This document shows, piece by piece, positions 38,753 through 47,080 of a stretch of 64,000 nucleotides of DNA (positions are counted from its first letter, which is position 1; each line of letters begins with the position of its first letter). The notes beneath the pieces were generated by a model that was not told the DNA's origin, made no database searches, and saw only the letters and a list, made by a program, of their open reading frames with translations. Location of the stretch: positions 930,001 to 994,000 of the forward strand of contig JARWBI010000001.1 of the NCBI GenBank assembly GCA_029846755.1. Direction: 5' to 3'. The DNA comes from Falsirhodobacter flavus (lineage in GTDB: Bacteria > Pseudomonadota > Alphaproteobacteria > Rhodobacterales > Rhodobacteraceae). Position numbers and translations under genes: made by a program.

Positions 38753-39167
38753 ACTGCGCGGCCTCGGCGGCGGCGCTGATCGCCAGCAGGATCGACGCGT
38801 GGCGGTTGGGATAGGGCTGGGCTGCGCGAAGCGCCTCGAACCCGTCGAAGGGGGTGGGTGGGACCGGACCACCCTTCAGCATCGAGGCCAGCGCATCGCG
38901 GCCCGCCGCAAGTTCCGCAGCCGTGCGGCCCAGAACTGCCGACCCCAGCACGGAAGCCGCAGCCTGACCAAGCGCGCAGGCCTTCACTTCCTGCGCGAAA
39001 TCCGCAACTCGGCCATCCTTCATCACCACATCAACCGTGATCGACGAACCACAAGTAGGCGAGCGGCGCGTGGCCGTTCCAGTCGGTGCGGCAAGTCGCC
39101 CCGTCATCGGGATATCCGCCGCCAGCGCCAGAAGCCGGGCCGAATAAAGGTCGATCAGGTCGTTCAT
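38751..39167 (-). CDS. Iron-sulfur cluster assembly scaffold-like protein (SufU/IscU fold)
   Basis: This 138-residue protein resembles the IscU/SufU scaffold. It contains CGSSITVDVVMKDGRVADF, the region around the first ligand Cys, and the second Cys region ACALGQAAASVLG. The third region, normally ending in Arg-x-x-Cys-Ala, reads NRHASILLAI, so the third ligand Cys is absent. This variant is common in alphaproteobacteria and is probably not a classical scaffold. I start at MNDLIDLYSARLL, where the fold begins. It is divergent from hisI with 56 nt between and has no Suf or Isc neighbours. Confidence 0.78.
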   Translation of the reverse strand: MNDLIDLYSARLLALAADIPMTGRLAAPTGTATRRSPTCGSSITVDVVMKDGRVADFAQEVKACALGQAAASVLGSAVLGRTAAELAAGRDALASMLKGGPVPPTPFDGFEALRAAQPYPNRHASILLAISAAAEAAQ

Positions 39168-39223
39168 CTTTCCCCGCACGCCGTTTGCCCCTAGATAGGC
39201 GCGGACGCAGCCGAGGAAAACCC

Positions 39224-39583
39224 ATGCCTTTCGATCCAGACAGCCTGAAATACGACCCGAACGGACTGATCCCGGTGATCGCGCAGGACCATTCCTCGGG
39301 GGAGGTGCTGATGATGGCATGGATGAACGCGGATGCCGTGGCAAAGACGCTGGAGACGGGGCGCATGACCTACTGGTCTCGCTCGCGTCAGGCGTTCTGG
39401 GCCAAGGGCGAAACCTCGGGCCATGTGCAGACGCTGGTGGAGATGCGGGTCGATTGCGACCGCGACTGCCTTCTGACGCTGGTCGAACAGGTCGGACCGG
39501 CCTGCCATACGAACCGCCGCTCCTGCTTCTTCACGGCCATCCAGAGCGGGGCCGAGGTCGAGATCATCAAGGTGGAAGAATAA
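39224..39583 (+). CDS. hisI: Phosphoribosyl-AMP cyclohydrolase
   Basis: HisI opens the purine ring of phosphoribosyl-AMP in histidine synthesis. The 119-residue protein carries LMMAWMNADAVAKTL, the TYWSRSRQAFWAKGETSGH block and the zinc-binding Cys in VDCDRDCLL and ACHTNRRSCFF. The separate cyclohydrolase (no fused HisE) is the usual alphaproteobacterial form. I start at MPFDPDSLK, preceded by GAGGAA. The stop overlaps the ABC-F start (TAATG). No other his genes are in the window. Confidence 0.95.
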   Translation: MPFDPDSLKYDPNGLIPVIAQDHSSGEVLMMAWMNADAVAKTLETGRMTYWSRSRQAFWAKGETSGHVQTLVEMRVDCDRDCLLTLVEQVGPACHTNRRSCFFTAIQSGAEVEIIKVEE

Positions 39584-41394
39584 TGGCCCGCGCACCGCTT
39601 TTGCAGCTTTCCGACATTTCGCTGACGTTCGGGGGCGATCCGATCTTCGACGGGTTGTCGCTGAACGTCCAGCCGGGGGACCGGGTCGCGCTGGTCGGGC
39701 GCAACGGGTCGGGCAAGTCCACGTTGATGAAGATCATGGCCGGTCTGATCGAATCCGATCGCGGCGACCGCACGCTCGCGCCCGGTGTCACGACCGGATA
39801 CATGGAGCAGGACCCAGACCTGTCCGGCTTCGAGACCTTGGGCGATTTCGCCGCACATGGCCTGCCGGATGGCGAGGAATACAAGATCGCGATGGTGGCC
39901 GAGGGGCTGAAGTTCCGACCCGAAACGCCGGTCGCGTCTGCCTCTGGCGGGGAACGCCGCCGTGCCGCCCTGGCAAAGCTGTTGGCGTTGGAGCCGGAGT
40001 TGATGCTGCTGGACGAGCCGACCAACCATCTGGACATCGAAGCGATCCAATGGCTGGAGGCGCGGCTGAAGGAGACGCGGGCCGGCTATGTGCTCATCAG
40101 CCACGACCGCGCCTTCCTGAAGGCGCTGACCCGCGCAACGCTTTGGGTTGACCGGGGCGAGGTGCGGCGGCGCGAGATGGGCTTCGATGGCTTTGAGGAG
40201 TGGCGCGAAACTGTCTGGGCCGAGGAAGACGAAGCGCGCCACAAGCTGGACCGCAAGATCAAGGCCGAGGCGAAATGGGCTGTCGAGGGCATCAGCGCCC
40301 GCCGCAAGCGCAATCAGGGCCGCGTCCGCGCGCTCGCTGCGTTGCGCGAGGAACGCAGCAGCCAGATCCGCCGTCAGGGAACGGCGGCGATGGAACTGGA
40401 AAGCGGACCGGTCAGCGGCAAGCGTGTGATCGAGGCGCAGGGGATCACAAAATCCTTCAACTCTGTCGTGATCATCAAGGATTTCGACCTTCGGGTGCAG
40501 CGCGGCGACCGGATCGCCTTCGTCGGTCCGAACGGCGCGGGCAAGACGACGCTGCTGAAAATGCTGACCGGAGAGCTTGCCCCCGACACCGGAACAGTGA
40601 CGCTGGGCACCAACCTGTCGATCGCGGTCTTCGACCAGACGCGGGCGCAACTCGACAGCGGTGCGAGCCTTTGGGAGAACCTGACGGGCGATCCGCTTCT
40701 GGGCGTCTCGGGGCGGGCCGATCAGGTGATGGTGCGGGGTGCGCCGCGCCACGTCGTCGGCTACCTCAAGGACTTCCTGTTCGACGAGGGGCAGATCCGC
40801 GCCCCGGTCCGCTCGCTGTCGGGCGGAGAGAAGGCACGGCTGCTCCTGGCCCGGATCATGGCGCGGGAATCCAACCTGCTGATCCTGGACGAGCCGACCA
40901 ACGATCTGGACGTCGAAACGCTTGATCTGCTTCAGGAAATCCTTGGAGACTATGACGGCACGGTGCTTCTGGTCAGCCACGACCGGGACTTCATCGACCG
41001 CGTCGCGACCACCACCGTCGCACTGGAAAGCGAAGGCCGCGCCACCGTCTATGCGGGCGGTTGGACCGACTATCAGGCGCAGCGGCAGGAGGTTGCGGAG
41101 GCCGTCCAGCGCGTGACCTCGGCCGCCCCGAAACGGCAGGTCGAAGCGAAGCGCGAGGTGGGCCTCAGCTTTACCGAACGCAAACGGCTGGACCAGCTGC
41201 CGGGGCAGATCGAAAAGCTGGAGTCGGAAATCGCGAAACTCGGGGAACTTCTGGGCTCTGACGAACTCTTTACCAAGGAGCCCGTGAAGTTCCGCAAGGC
41301 GACCGAGATGCTGGCCGAACGCCAGAAAGCGCTTTCGGATGCCGAGGAGGAATGGCTGACGCTGGAGGAGAAGGCATCGGCCACTTCCGGCTGA
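39583..41394 (+). CDS. ABC-F family ATPase (Uup-like)
   Basis: The 603-residue soluble protein has two ABC domains without membrane segments. The first has Walker A GRNGSGKST, signature SASGGERRRAALAK and Walker B LMLLDEPTNHLD; the second has GPNGAGKTT, LSGGEKARLLLA and LLILDEPTNDLD. The linker is basic and coiled-coil-like, and the C-terminus has a short coiled coil (FTERKRLDQLPGQIEKLE), the Uup-type domain that binds DNA or ribosomes. ABC-F proteins act on ribosomes; Uup is linked to ribosome function and genome stability. The 1-nt overlap with hisI suggests cotranscription. Confidence 0.88.
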   Translation: MARAPLLQLSDISLTFGGDPIFDGLSLNVQPGDRVALVGRNGSGKSTLMKIMAGLIESDRGDRTLAPGVTTGYMEQDPDLSGFETLGDFAAHGLPDGEEYKIAMVAEGLKFRPETPVASASGGERRRAALAKLLALEPELMLLDEPTNHLDIEAIQWLEARLKETRAGYVLISHDRAFLKALTRATLWVDRGEVRRREMGFDGFEEWRETVWAEEDEARHKLDRKIKAEAKWAVEGISARRKRNQGRVRALAALREERSSQIRRQGTAAMELESGPVSGKRVIEAQGITKSFNSVVIIKDFDLRVQRGDRIAFVGPNGAGKTTLLKMLTGELAPDTGTVTLGTNLSIAVFDQTRAQLDSGASLWENLTGDPLLGVSGRADQVMVRGAPRHVVGYLKDFLFDEGQIRAPVRSLSGGEKARLLLARIMARESNLLILDEPTNDLDVETLDLLQEILGDYDGTVLLVSHDRDFIDRVATTTVALESEGRATVYAGGWTDYQAQRQEVAEAVQRVTSAAPKRQVEAKREVGLSFTERKRLDQLPGQIEKLESEIAKLGELLGSDELFTKEPVKFRKATEMLAERQKALSDAEEEWLTLEEKASATSG

Positions 41395-41505
41395 TGAAAT
41401 TTTCGTGACAGCCGGCCCTCTGGCGTTTTCCGAAATCAGCGCCATTTTCCCATTCATGCCGGACAGCCTTGGCGACCCGGACGAACGAAATTGGAGAATA
41501 CAAGA

Positions 41506-42096
41506 ATGAAACGCTTTGCAGTGCTCGCACTTGGGACAATGATCGCCGCACCCGCTTTTGCAGGTGGCCCGGTTGTCGTGGCGGAAGAGCCGATTGTCGC
41601 AGCACCCGCCCCGGTGGCGGTGGTCGAGCCCGTGACGGGCGACTGGGCCGGCGCTTACGTCGGTGCGCAACTTGGCTATGGCAGCGGTGGTGACACCGAT
41701 GGCGACGGCGCCATCGGCGGCGTGCACGCCGGTTACCGCTGGGATCTGGGCCGGACGGTTCTGGGCGTTCAGGGCGACTACAACGCAGCCGACCTGAAAG
41801 GTTCGGACGACGCGATCGAAGTCGACAAGATGTACAGCCTGAAAGGCCAGGCTGGTTACGATCTGGGCCGCACGCTCGTCTACGCAACGGCAGGTGTGGT
41901 CAAGGCTGACCTCGACTTCGCGGGCCAAAGCTACAGCGATCACGGCTGGACCGCCGGTGTCGGCGTCGACTACGCCGTCAACGACAACTGGACCGTCGGT
42001 GGCGAAGTGCTGACCAACAACTTCGGCGACTTCGACGACTCGGGCATCAAATACGACCCGACGACCGTTCAGGTCAAAGCTGCCTACAACTTCTGA
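41506..42096 (+). CDS. Small outer-membrane beta-barrel protein
   Basis: The 196-residue precursor has a signal peptide ending in PAFA-GG near residue 20, a Pro/Val/Ala-rich linker (about residues 21-42), and a barrel of alternating strands with many Gly and aromatic residues, starting [15 protein letters not shown]. It ends in AAYNF, the terminal Phe recognised by the Bam machine. It resembles the eight-stranded Omp25/OmpA-type porin-like proteins of alphaproteobacteria. GGAG precedes the ATG. Codon choice is strongly biased, which suggests high expression, and a terminator follows. Confidence 0.85.
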   Translation: MKRFAVLALGTMIAAPAFAGGPVVVAEEPIVAAPAPVAVVEPVTGDWAGAYVGAQLGYGSGGDTDGDGAIGGVHAGYRWDLGRTVLGVQGDYNAADLKGSDDAIEVDKMYSLKGQAGYDLGRTLVYATAGVVKADLDFAGQSYSDHGWTAGVGVDYAVNDNWTVGGEVLTNNFGDFDDSGIKYDPTTVQVKAAYNF

Positions 42097-42117
42097 TTTT
42101 CAGAAGCATCGGACACG

Positions 42118-42146
42118 GGGCGCGGGGGGAAACCTTCGCGCCCTTT
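42118..42146 (+). terminator. Rho-independent terminator after the barrel protein gene
   Basis: GGGCGCG (42118-42124) pairs with CGCGCCC (42137-42143) and is followed by TTTGCTTTG. A small hairpin TTCTGA/TCAGAA lies just upstream, across the stop codon. Confidence 0.6.
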
Positions 42147-42173
42147 GCTTTGCCCGCCGGGGTTTGCTATCCC
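42145..42173 (+). promoter_or_regulatory. Sigma-70-type promoter for cysS
   Basis: TTGCTT (42145-42150), 17 nt, TATCCC (42168-42173), 24 nt before the cysS start codon. Confidence 0.4.
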
Positions 42174-42183
42174 CCGCGGGCAA
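42150..42183. repeat. Long inverted repeat at the cysS promoter
   Basis: TTGCCCGCCGGGG (42150-42162) and CCCCCGCGGGCAA (42171-42183) can pair over 13 positions with one mismatch and an 8-nt loop. It spans the spacer and the -10 hexamer, so it could be an operator. It could also be an RNA hairpin on transcripts that read through from upstream. Confidence 0.6.
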
Positions 42184-42196
42184 CCCGGAGATACCC

Positions 42197-43570
42197 ATGA
42201 CAGGCATCAGGCTTTTCAACACGAGGACGCGCACGAAAGAGGATTTTGTGCCGATCGATCCCGCGAATGTCCGGATGTATGTCTGTGGCCCGACCGTCTA
42301 TGACCGCGCCCATCTGGGCAATGCGCGACCCGTGGTGGTTTTCGACACGCTGTTCCGCCTACTGCGTCATGTGTTCGGCGCTGGTCACGTCACCTATGTC
42401 CGCAACTTCACCGATGTGGACGACAAGATCAACGACAAGGCGGCGCAGACGGGTCGCCCGATCCGCGACATCACCGATGAAACCATCGGCTGGTATCACG
42501 CCGACATGGACGCGCTTGGCGCGCTGCGTCCGACGCACGAGCCGCGCGCGACCGATTACATCGCGCAGATGATCGCGATGAACGAAACGCTGATCCAGCG
42601 CGGCCACGCTTACGCTGCCGAAGGGCATGTGCTGTTCGACGTCCGCAGCTTTCCCGATTACGGGCGGCTGTCCGGACGGTCTGTGGATGACATGATCGCC
42701 GGTGCGCGGGTCGAGGTCGCGCCGTTCAAGCGCGACCCGATGGATTTCGTGCTGTGGAAACCTTCGACTGGCGATCAGCCGGGCTGGGACAGCCCGTGGG
42801 GCAAGGGGCGTCCGGGCTGGCATATCGAATGCTCGGCGATGTCGTTCGATCTGTTGGGTCCGGCTTTCGACATTCATGCCGGCGGGATCGACCTGCAATT
42901 TCCGCACCACGAGAACGAGATCGCGCAAAGCTGCTGCGCCCATCCCGGCAGCGGCTTCGCCCGATACTGGCTGCATAACGAGATGCTGCAGGTCGAAGGC
43001 AAGAAGATGTCGAAATCGCTTGGGAACTTCTTTACCGTGCGGGATCTCTTGGATCAGGGTTATCCCGGCGAGGTGATCCGCTTCGTGCAGCTTTCGACCC
43101 ATTATTCCCGTCCGATGGACTGGACGGCGGCCAAGGCGGAACAGGCCGAAGCAACGCTGCGGAAATGGCGCGGTCTGATCGCGGGGGCGGAGCCTTCGGT
43201 GCCAGCGGCCTCGGTCGTCGCCGCTCTGGCTGACGATCTGAACACGGCGGGGGCGATTGCGGAACTGCACCGCCTGGCGTCCGAGGGCGACCGCGCGCGG
43301 CTTGCGGGATCGGCCGCGCTGCTTGGTCTGCTGGAGCCCGAGCTTGGGGGCTGGGCAGAGATTGCGGGACCGGATGCAGATGTGTCTGACCTGATCGCGC
43401 AGCTTCTGGCGGCGCGGGCCGAGGCGAGGGCGGCGAAGGATTTCGCCCGTGCGGACAAGCTGCGCGACGGGTTCGCCGCGGCAGGGGTGGCCGTCAAGGA
43501 CACCGCAGCGGGGGCGGAATGGACGCTTGCGCCGGGGTTCGATGCGGACAAACTGAAAGGGCTGTTGTGA
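42197..43570 (+). CDS. cysS: Cysteinyl-tRNA synthetase
   Basis: CysS charges tRNA-Cys. The 457-residue class I synthetase has the HIGH-type motif HLGN in [13 protein letters not shown], zinc-ligand Cys in YVCGPTVY and later [25 protein letters not shown], and the KMSKS loop KKMSKSLGN. The C-terminal DALR-type region is normal. I start at MTGIRLF, with GGAG upstream. The stop overlaps the next start (GTGA), so a squalene/phytoene-synthase-like protein is coupled to it. Confidence 0.96.
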   Translation: MTGIRLFNTRTRTKEDFVPIDPANVRMYVCGPTVYDRAHLGNARPVVVFDTLFRLLRHVFGAGHVTYVRNFTDVDDKINDKAAQTGRPIRDITDETIGWYHADMDALGALRPTHEPRATDYIAQMIAMNETLIQRGHAYAAEGHVLFDVRSFPDYGRLSGRSVDDMIAGARVEVAPFKRDPMDFVLWKPSTGDQPGWDSPWGKGRPGWHIECSAMSFDLLGPAFDIHAGGIDLQFPHHENEIAQSCCAHPGSGFARYWLHNEMLQVEGKKMSKSLGNFFTVRDLLDQGYPGEVIRFVQLSTHYSRPMDWTAAKAEQAEATLRKWRGLIAGAEPSVPAASVVAALADDLNTAGAIAELHRLASEGDRARLAGSAALLGLLEPELGGWAEIAGPDADVSDLIAQLLAARAEARAAKDFARADKLRDGFAAAGVAVKDTAAGAEWTLAPGFDADKLKGLL

Positions 43571-44319
43571 GCCTCGATGCATGTGCCGGGCTGGTCCAGC
43601 GCGGCGATCCGGACCGTTTCGCCACGGTGATGGCGGCCCCGGTGGCGGCACGCGCATTGCTGTTGCCGCTTTATGCGTTCAACCTTGAAGTCGCACGCGC
43701 GCCTTGGGTGACCAAGGAAGCGATGATCGCCGAGATGCGCCTGCAATGGTGGCGCGACGCGCTGGAGGAGATGGCGGCGGGGCGCAGCCGGGCGCATGAG
43801 GTGGCGGGACCGCTGGCCGGGGTCGTGTCGAACCGCATCCCGGTCGCGATCCTGGACCGGATCGTCGAGGCGCGCCGTTGGGACATCTATAGCGATCCGT
43901 TCGACAGCGAGGATGACTTGATCGCCTATCTGAACGATACGGCGGGGGGGCTGATGTGGACGGCGGCACTGGCGCTGGGCGCGGGCGATACCGATGAAGC
44001 GAAGGTCCGTGACGTGGCGCTTGCAGGCGGGCTTGCCTCTTATCTTCGGGCGGTGCCGGAACTGCGCGCGCGGGGACGCCAGCCGTTGCCGCTGGCGTTC
44101 GATGTGCAGCGGCTGGCGGCGATCGGACTGGAACGGCTGTCCAGCCGCCGGGGCATCGCGCGGCGGATCGCCCCGGCGCTCTGGCCCGCATGGCAGGCGC
44201 GCGATATCCTTGCCCTTGCCCGTGCCGAGCCGGGGCGGGTAGAGGAAGGCGCATTGACAGTTCCGGAATTCCGCAAACGGGGTGGGTTGCTCTGGCGGGC
44301 GCTGACCGGACAGGCATGA
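43567..44319 (+). CDS. Squalene/phytoene synthase-family protein, probably NDUFAF6-like
   Basis: The 250-residue protein shows the all-helical fold of trans-isoprenyl head-to-head synthases: [29 protein letters not shown] and [15 protein letters not shown]. The two Asp-rich metal motifs of real squalene and phytoene synthases are not intact, because the second one reads without the RDxxED pattern. It is therefore more like NDUFAF6, the respiratory complex I assembly factor, than a terpene enzyme. The GTG start overlaps the cysS stop by 4 nt. No carotenoid or hopanoid genes are nearby. Confidence 0.75.
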   Translation: MSLDACAGLVQRGDPDRFATVMAAPVAARALLLPLYAFNLEVARAPWVTKEAMIAEMRLQWWRDALEEMAAGRSRAHEVAGPLAGVVSNRIPVAILDRIVEARRWDIYSDPFDSEDDLIAYLNDTAGGLMWTAALALGAGDTDEAKVRDVALAGGLASYLRAVPELRARGRQPLPLAFDVQRLAAIGLERLSSRRGIARRIAPALWPAWQARDILALARAEPGRVEEGALTVPEFRKRGGLLWRALTGQA

Positions 44320-44326
44320 CGGGAGG

Positions 44327-44369
44327 CGCGCCTTCCTCAAGCCCCCTCCGGGGACCATCGGAAGGCGCG
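44327..44369. repeat. Inverted repeat between the synthase-like gene and the glycosylase gene
   Basis: CGCGCCTTCC (44327-44336) and GGAAGGCGCG (44360-44369) form a perfect 10-bp stem. The 23-nt loop contains a smaller CCCC/GGGG hairpin. No T-tract follows, so it is not a standard terminator. It lies 36 nt before the GTG start of the glycosylase gene. Confidence 0.6.
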
Positions 44370-44404
44370 GTTGCCGCCCGCAAGACACGCAGACGGAGGG
44401 GCAT

Positions 44405-45022
44405 GTGAACCGCCGGATCATCACTTCGCCGCAATGCGTTGCCGAGGGCGCGACCTTTCTGATCCTGCGCGAACCGCGATTTGCCGCGATCCGAGACATT
44501 CCCTTGCGGCTTCGACCGGACGGGTTCGGCGCGCTGCTGGACGCGATCCTGAGCCAGCAGGTCTCGGTTGCTTCGGCAGCGGCGATCCGCAAGCGACTTT
44601 CGGATGCCGGTGTCGTCACGGAATCCGACGTGCTGGCGGCGGGCGAGGAGGGGCTTCGCGCCTGCGGTTTCTCGCGCCCGAAGATACGTTACGCACTGGC
44701 GCTGGCATCGGCGGGGGTCGATTTCGATGGCCTGCGAGGGTTGGAGGACGATGCGCTGATCGAAGTGCTGGCCGCCCAGCCCGGGATCGGGCGCTGGACG
44801 GCGGAGATTTATGCCATCTTCGCGCTCGGGCGCGCGGACATGTTTCCTGCAGGCGACCTTGCCTTGCAGGAGGCGGCGCGGGGCCTGTTTGCCCTTGACC
44901 GCCGCCCGACCGAACGGGAACTGCGCGCGATGGCCGAGGAATGGTCGCCGTGGCGGGCAGTTGCCGCGCGCATGCTCTTTGCCTATTACCGCAGCATGAA
45001 ATCACGCGAGGGCATCCTATGA
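44405..45022 (+). CDS. DNA-3-methyladenine glycosylase, AlkA-like (HhH-GPD)
   Basis: The 205-residue base-excision repair enzyme removes alkylated purines. The fold is helix-hairpin-helix: AILSQQVSVASAAAIRKRL in the first half and the HhH motif LAAQPGIGRWTAEIYAIFALGR. The catalytic Asp follows in MFPAGDLALQ. It is shorter than E. coli AlkA because it lacks the N-terminal beta domain, as in many alphaproteobacteria. The start is GTG, since the ATG one base earlier is out of frame; GGAGGG is upstream. It overlaps the esterase gene by 4 nt. Confidence 0.88.
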   Translation: MNRRIITSPQCVAEGATFLILREPRFAAIRDIPLRLRPDGFGALLDAILSQQVSVASAAAIRKRLSDAGVVTESDVLAAGEEGLRACGFSRPKIRYALALASAGVDFDGLRGLEDDALIEVLAAQPGIGRWTAEIYAIFALGRADMFPAGDLALQEAARGLFALDRRPTERELRAMAEEWSPWRAVAARMLFAYYRSMKSREGIL

Positions 45023-45678
45023 CGCGCAGGCTGGAATTCGGACGCAAGGAAGCACGGTCGGGCAAGGCGACCGGGATGGTCATCTTCGTTCATGGCTATG
45101 GCGCGGATGGGGCGGATCTTCTTGGGCTGGCCGACCCGCTGGCGCCGCATCTGCCGGACGTGGTGTTCATTGCGCCGGACGCACCAGAGCCGTGCAACGG
45201 CAATCCCTTCGGGCGCCAGTGGTTTCCGATCCCGTGGCTCGACGGGTCGAGCGAGGCGGCGGCGGAAGCCGGACTTCTTGCGGCCGCTGCCGATCTTGAC
45301 GCCTTCATCGACGAGCGGCTGGCCGAGGAAGGGCTGACCCCGGATCGGCTGGTGCTTGTCGGTTTTTCGCAGGGCACGATGATGAGCCTTCAGGTCGCGC
45401 CGCGTCGCGCGGTGCCCGTCGGCGGTGTCGTCGCATTCTCGGGGCGCCTTCTGGCGCCCGAGCGGCTGGAGGCGGAGGTCCGGTCGCGCCCGCCGGTCCT
45501 GCTGATCCACGGCGATCAGGATCCGGTGGTCGATTTCGCCTCCATGGCCATCGCCGCAGAGGCGCTGACCGCGCAGGGGTTTCAGACCTTCGGCCATGTG
45601 ATGAAAGGCACCGGCCACGGCATCGCGCCGGACGGGCTTCAGGTGGCGCTGTCGTTCATCGCACAACAACTGGGCTGA
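45019..45678 (+). CDS. Carboxylesterase/phospholipase-type alpha/beta hydrolase
   Basis: The 219-residue protein is of the small carboxylesterase (EstB, lysophospholipase-like) family. The nucleophile Ser lies in VGFSQGTMMSL, the acid in GDQDPVVD and the His in GTGHGIAPDG. FVHGYGADGADLLGLA provides the oxyanion hole. It has no signal peptide and is probably cytoplasmic. It is translationally coupled to the DNA glycosylase gene by ATGA. The natural ester substrate is not known. Confidence 0.85.
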   Translation: MTRRLEFGRKEARSGKATGMVIFVHGYGADGADLLGLADPLAPHLPDVVFIAPDAPEPCNGNPFGRQWFPIPWLDGSSEAAAEAGLLAAAADLDAFIDERLAEEGLTPDRLVLVGFSQGTMMSLQVAPRRAVPVGGVVAFSGRLLAPERLEAEVRSRPPVLLIHGDQDPVVDFASMAIAAEALTAQGFQTFGHVMKGTGHGIAPDGLQVALSFIAQQLG

Positions 45679-45679
45679 T

Positions 45680-45696
45680 CGTCACGCTATCGTCAC
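45680..45696. repeat. Direct repeat CGTCAC-N5-CGTCAC upstream of the HNH gene
   Basis: Two CGTCAC hexamers repeat with an 11-bp period right after the esterase gene. TATCCC follows 10 nt later, where the -10 hexamer of an activator-type promoter would be. The same repeat (other strand) occurs at 11294-11310. Confidence 0.45.
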
Positions 45697-45776
45697 CTCC
45701 TGCCACTATCCCTAGTGTGGCGGCCCAATGATCGAAGGGCTTGCCAGATGCGGAACGCCATATATAGTCCGTGTCA

Positions 45777-45825
45777 GGTGACGGGGCGGGGCTCCCCGCC
45801 TCGGGGCCGGAGCGGTGACGGGGCG
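45777..45825. repeat. Repeated GGTGACGGGGCG in the HNH leader
   Basis: The 12-mer occurs at 45777-45788 and 45814-45825, 37 nt apart. Between them lies GGCGGGG-CT-CCCCGCC, able to fold back. The second copy ends just before the AAGGAG of the HNH gene. Confidence 0.55.
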
Positions 45826-45839
45826 AAGGAGAGTTGCAG

Positions 45840-46424
45840 ATGGACGGCGATTTCAGGACCCATTTCGTGCGCGAACCTTCCGCGCTCAAGCAATATCCGG
45901 CACTTGTGCTGAATGCCGATTATCGTCCGCTGTCATATTATCCGCTATCGCTCTGGCCTTGGCAGGAGGCGGTGAAGGCGGCCTTCCTCGACCGGGTCAG
46001 CATCGTGGCCGAATACGACCAGACCGTGCGCAGTCAGCGGGCGGAGATACGGATACCCTCGGTCGTCGTTCTGAAAGATTTCATCAAACCCCAGAAGCGC
46101 GTGGCATTCACGCGCTTCAATCTTTTTCTGCGGGACGAATTCTGCTGCCAGTATTGCGGCGGCCGGGGCGATCTGACCTTCGACCATGTGCTTCCGCGCG
46201 CCAAGGGCGGCATCACAAGCTGGGAAAACGTCGTGGCGGCCTGTTCCCCCTGCAATCTGCGCAAAGGGTCGAAGACGCTGCGCCAGTCGGGCCTGCGCCT
46301 TGGCCGCGCCCCTCGCCGCCCCACGCCCGAGGAGATGCAGAACCACGGGCGACGGTTCCCGCCCAACCACCTGCACGAAAGCTGGGTGGACTATCTCTAC
46401 TGGGACACCGAACTCGACGCCTGA
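45840..46424 (+). CDS. HNH endonuclease
   Basis: The 194-residue protein has an N-terminal region with VLNADYRPLSYYPLSLWPWQ, common to a family of chromosomal HNH proteins in alphaproteobacteria. The nuclease domain follows: CQYCGG, DLTFDHVLPRAKGG (metal-binding Asp-His), SWENVVAACSPCNLRKG, with two zinc CxxC pairs. The function of this family in the cell is not established; no toxin, restriction or phage genes are nearby. I start at ATG 45840, 8 nt after AAGGAG; an in-frame TTG two codons earlier is too close to it. It overlaps the convergent cysteine hydrolase by 28 nt. Confidence 0.85.
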   Translation: MDGDFRTHFVREPSALKQYPALVLNADYRPLSYYPLSLWPWQEAVKAAFLDRVSIVAEYDQTVRSQRAEIRIPSVVVLKDFIKPQKRVAFTRFNLFLRDEFCCQYCGGRGDLTFDHVLPRAKGGITSWENVVAACSPCNLRKGSKTLRQSGLRLGRAPRRPTPEEMQNHGRRFPPNHLHESWVDYLYWDTELDA

Positions 46425-47026
46425 GCCCAGGCATCGAGGATCGCTTCGGTCGGGGCGGTTTCGATCTGTTCGCCAAACCGCTCCTGATAAAGGGTCATGA
46501 GTGCGTCGTGAGTCTGGTCGGCAGAACTGCAGATCGCATCCGAGGCAAGGACGACGCGATACCCGCGATCCACCGCACCGATCACCGCGCCGAGCACACA
46601 GACATCCGTCTCGCCGCCGCTGATGACGATGGTATCGACACCCGTGCCTAGCAGCAGCTTGTCGAGCGCACCTTCGGTCCATGGCGAATACACGGCTTTG
46701 TCGACGATCCGGGCGGGCGGGGAAAATCGCTCCAGCGCCGGGTGAAGGCCGAGGTGGACGGGGTCGAGGACCTCGCCCGTGACCTCGCTCCAACGCTGGT
46801 AATACCGCCGCCACGCGCCATTGGCATCCTCGGGGCGGTGGGGCGGGATGAAGCGCGTGAACACCGTCCGATCGGCATGATGTCGGGCGATGGCTTCGAC
46901 CTTGGGCAGAACCTCCTCCATCCACGGGACCGCCCAGGGAAGCCCCGGTCCGAACAGCCGCTGCATGTCGATGCAAAGGTGAATGGCAGTCGGACCAAGC
47001 GGCCCGTATCGAAGCCCCTCGGCCAT
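46397..47026 (-). CDS. Cysteine hydrolase, isochorismatase family
   Basis: The 209-residue protein has the catalytic triad of isochorismatase-like hydrolases: Asp in LCIDMQRLF, Lys in IVDKAVYSPW and Cys in GGETDVCVLGAV. These enzymes include nicotinamidases and carbamoyl hydrolases; the substrate cannot be read from the sequence. It follows the zinc alcohol dehydrogenase gene by 54 nt on the same strand and may be the last gene of the stress-promoted operon. I start at MAEGLRYGPLG. Confidence 0.83.
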   Translation of the reverse strand: MAEGLRYGPLGPTAIHLCIDMQRLFGPGLPWAVPWMEEVLPKVEAIARHHADRTVFTRFIPPHRPEDANGAWRRYYQRWSEVTGEVLDPVHLGLHPALERFSPPARIVDKAVYSPWTEGALDKLLLGTGVDTIVISGGETDVCVLGAVIGAVDRGYRVVLASDAICSSADQTHDALMTLYQERFGEQIETAPTEAILDAWAQASSSVSQ

Positions 47027-47080
47027 ATCAGCGACCCGGAACGAAAAAGCGGCGGGCCGCTGCGGTGTCGAATACAAGGC

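Noticed and set aside
45752-45776. GGAAC before the HNH gene as an EcfG-type promoter
   Set aside because: After 16 nt the sequence is GTCA, which does not fit CGTT.
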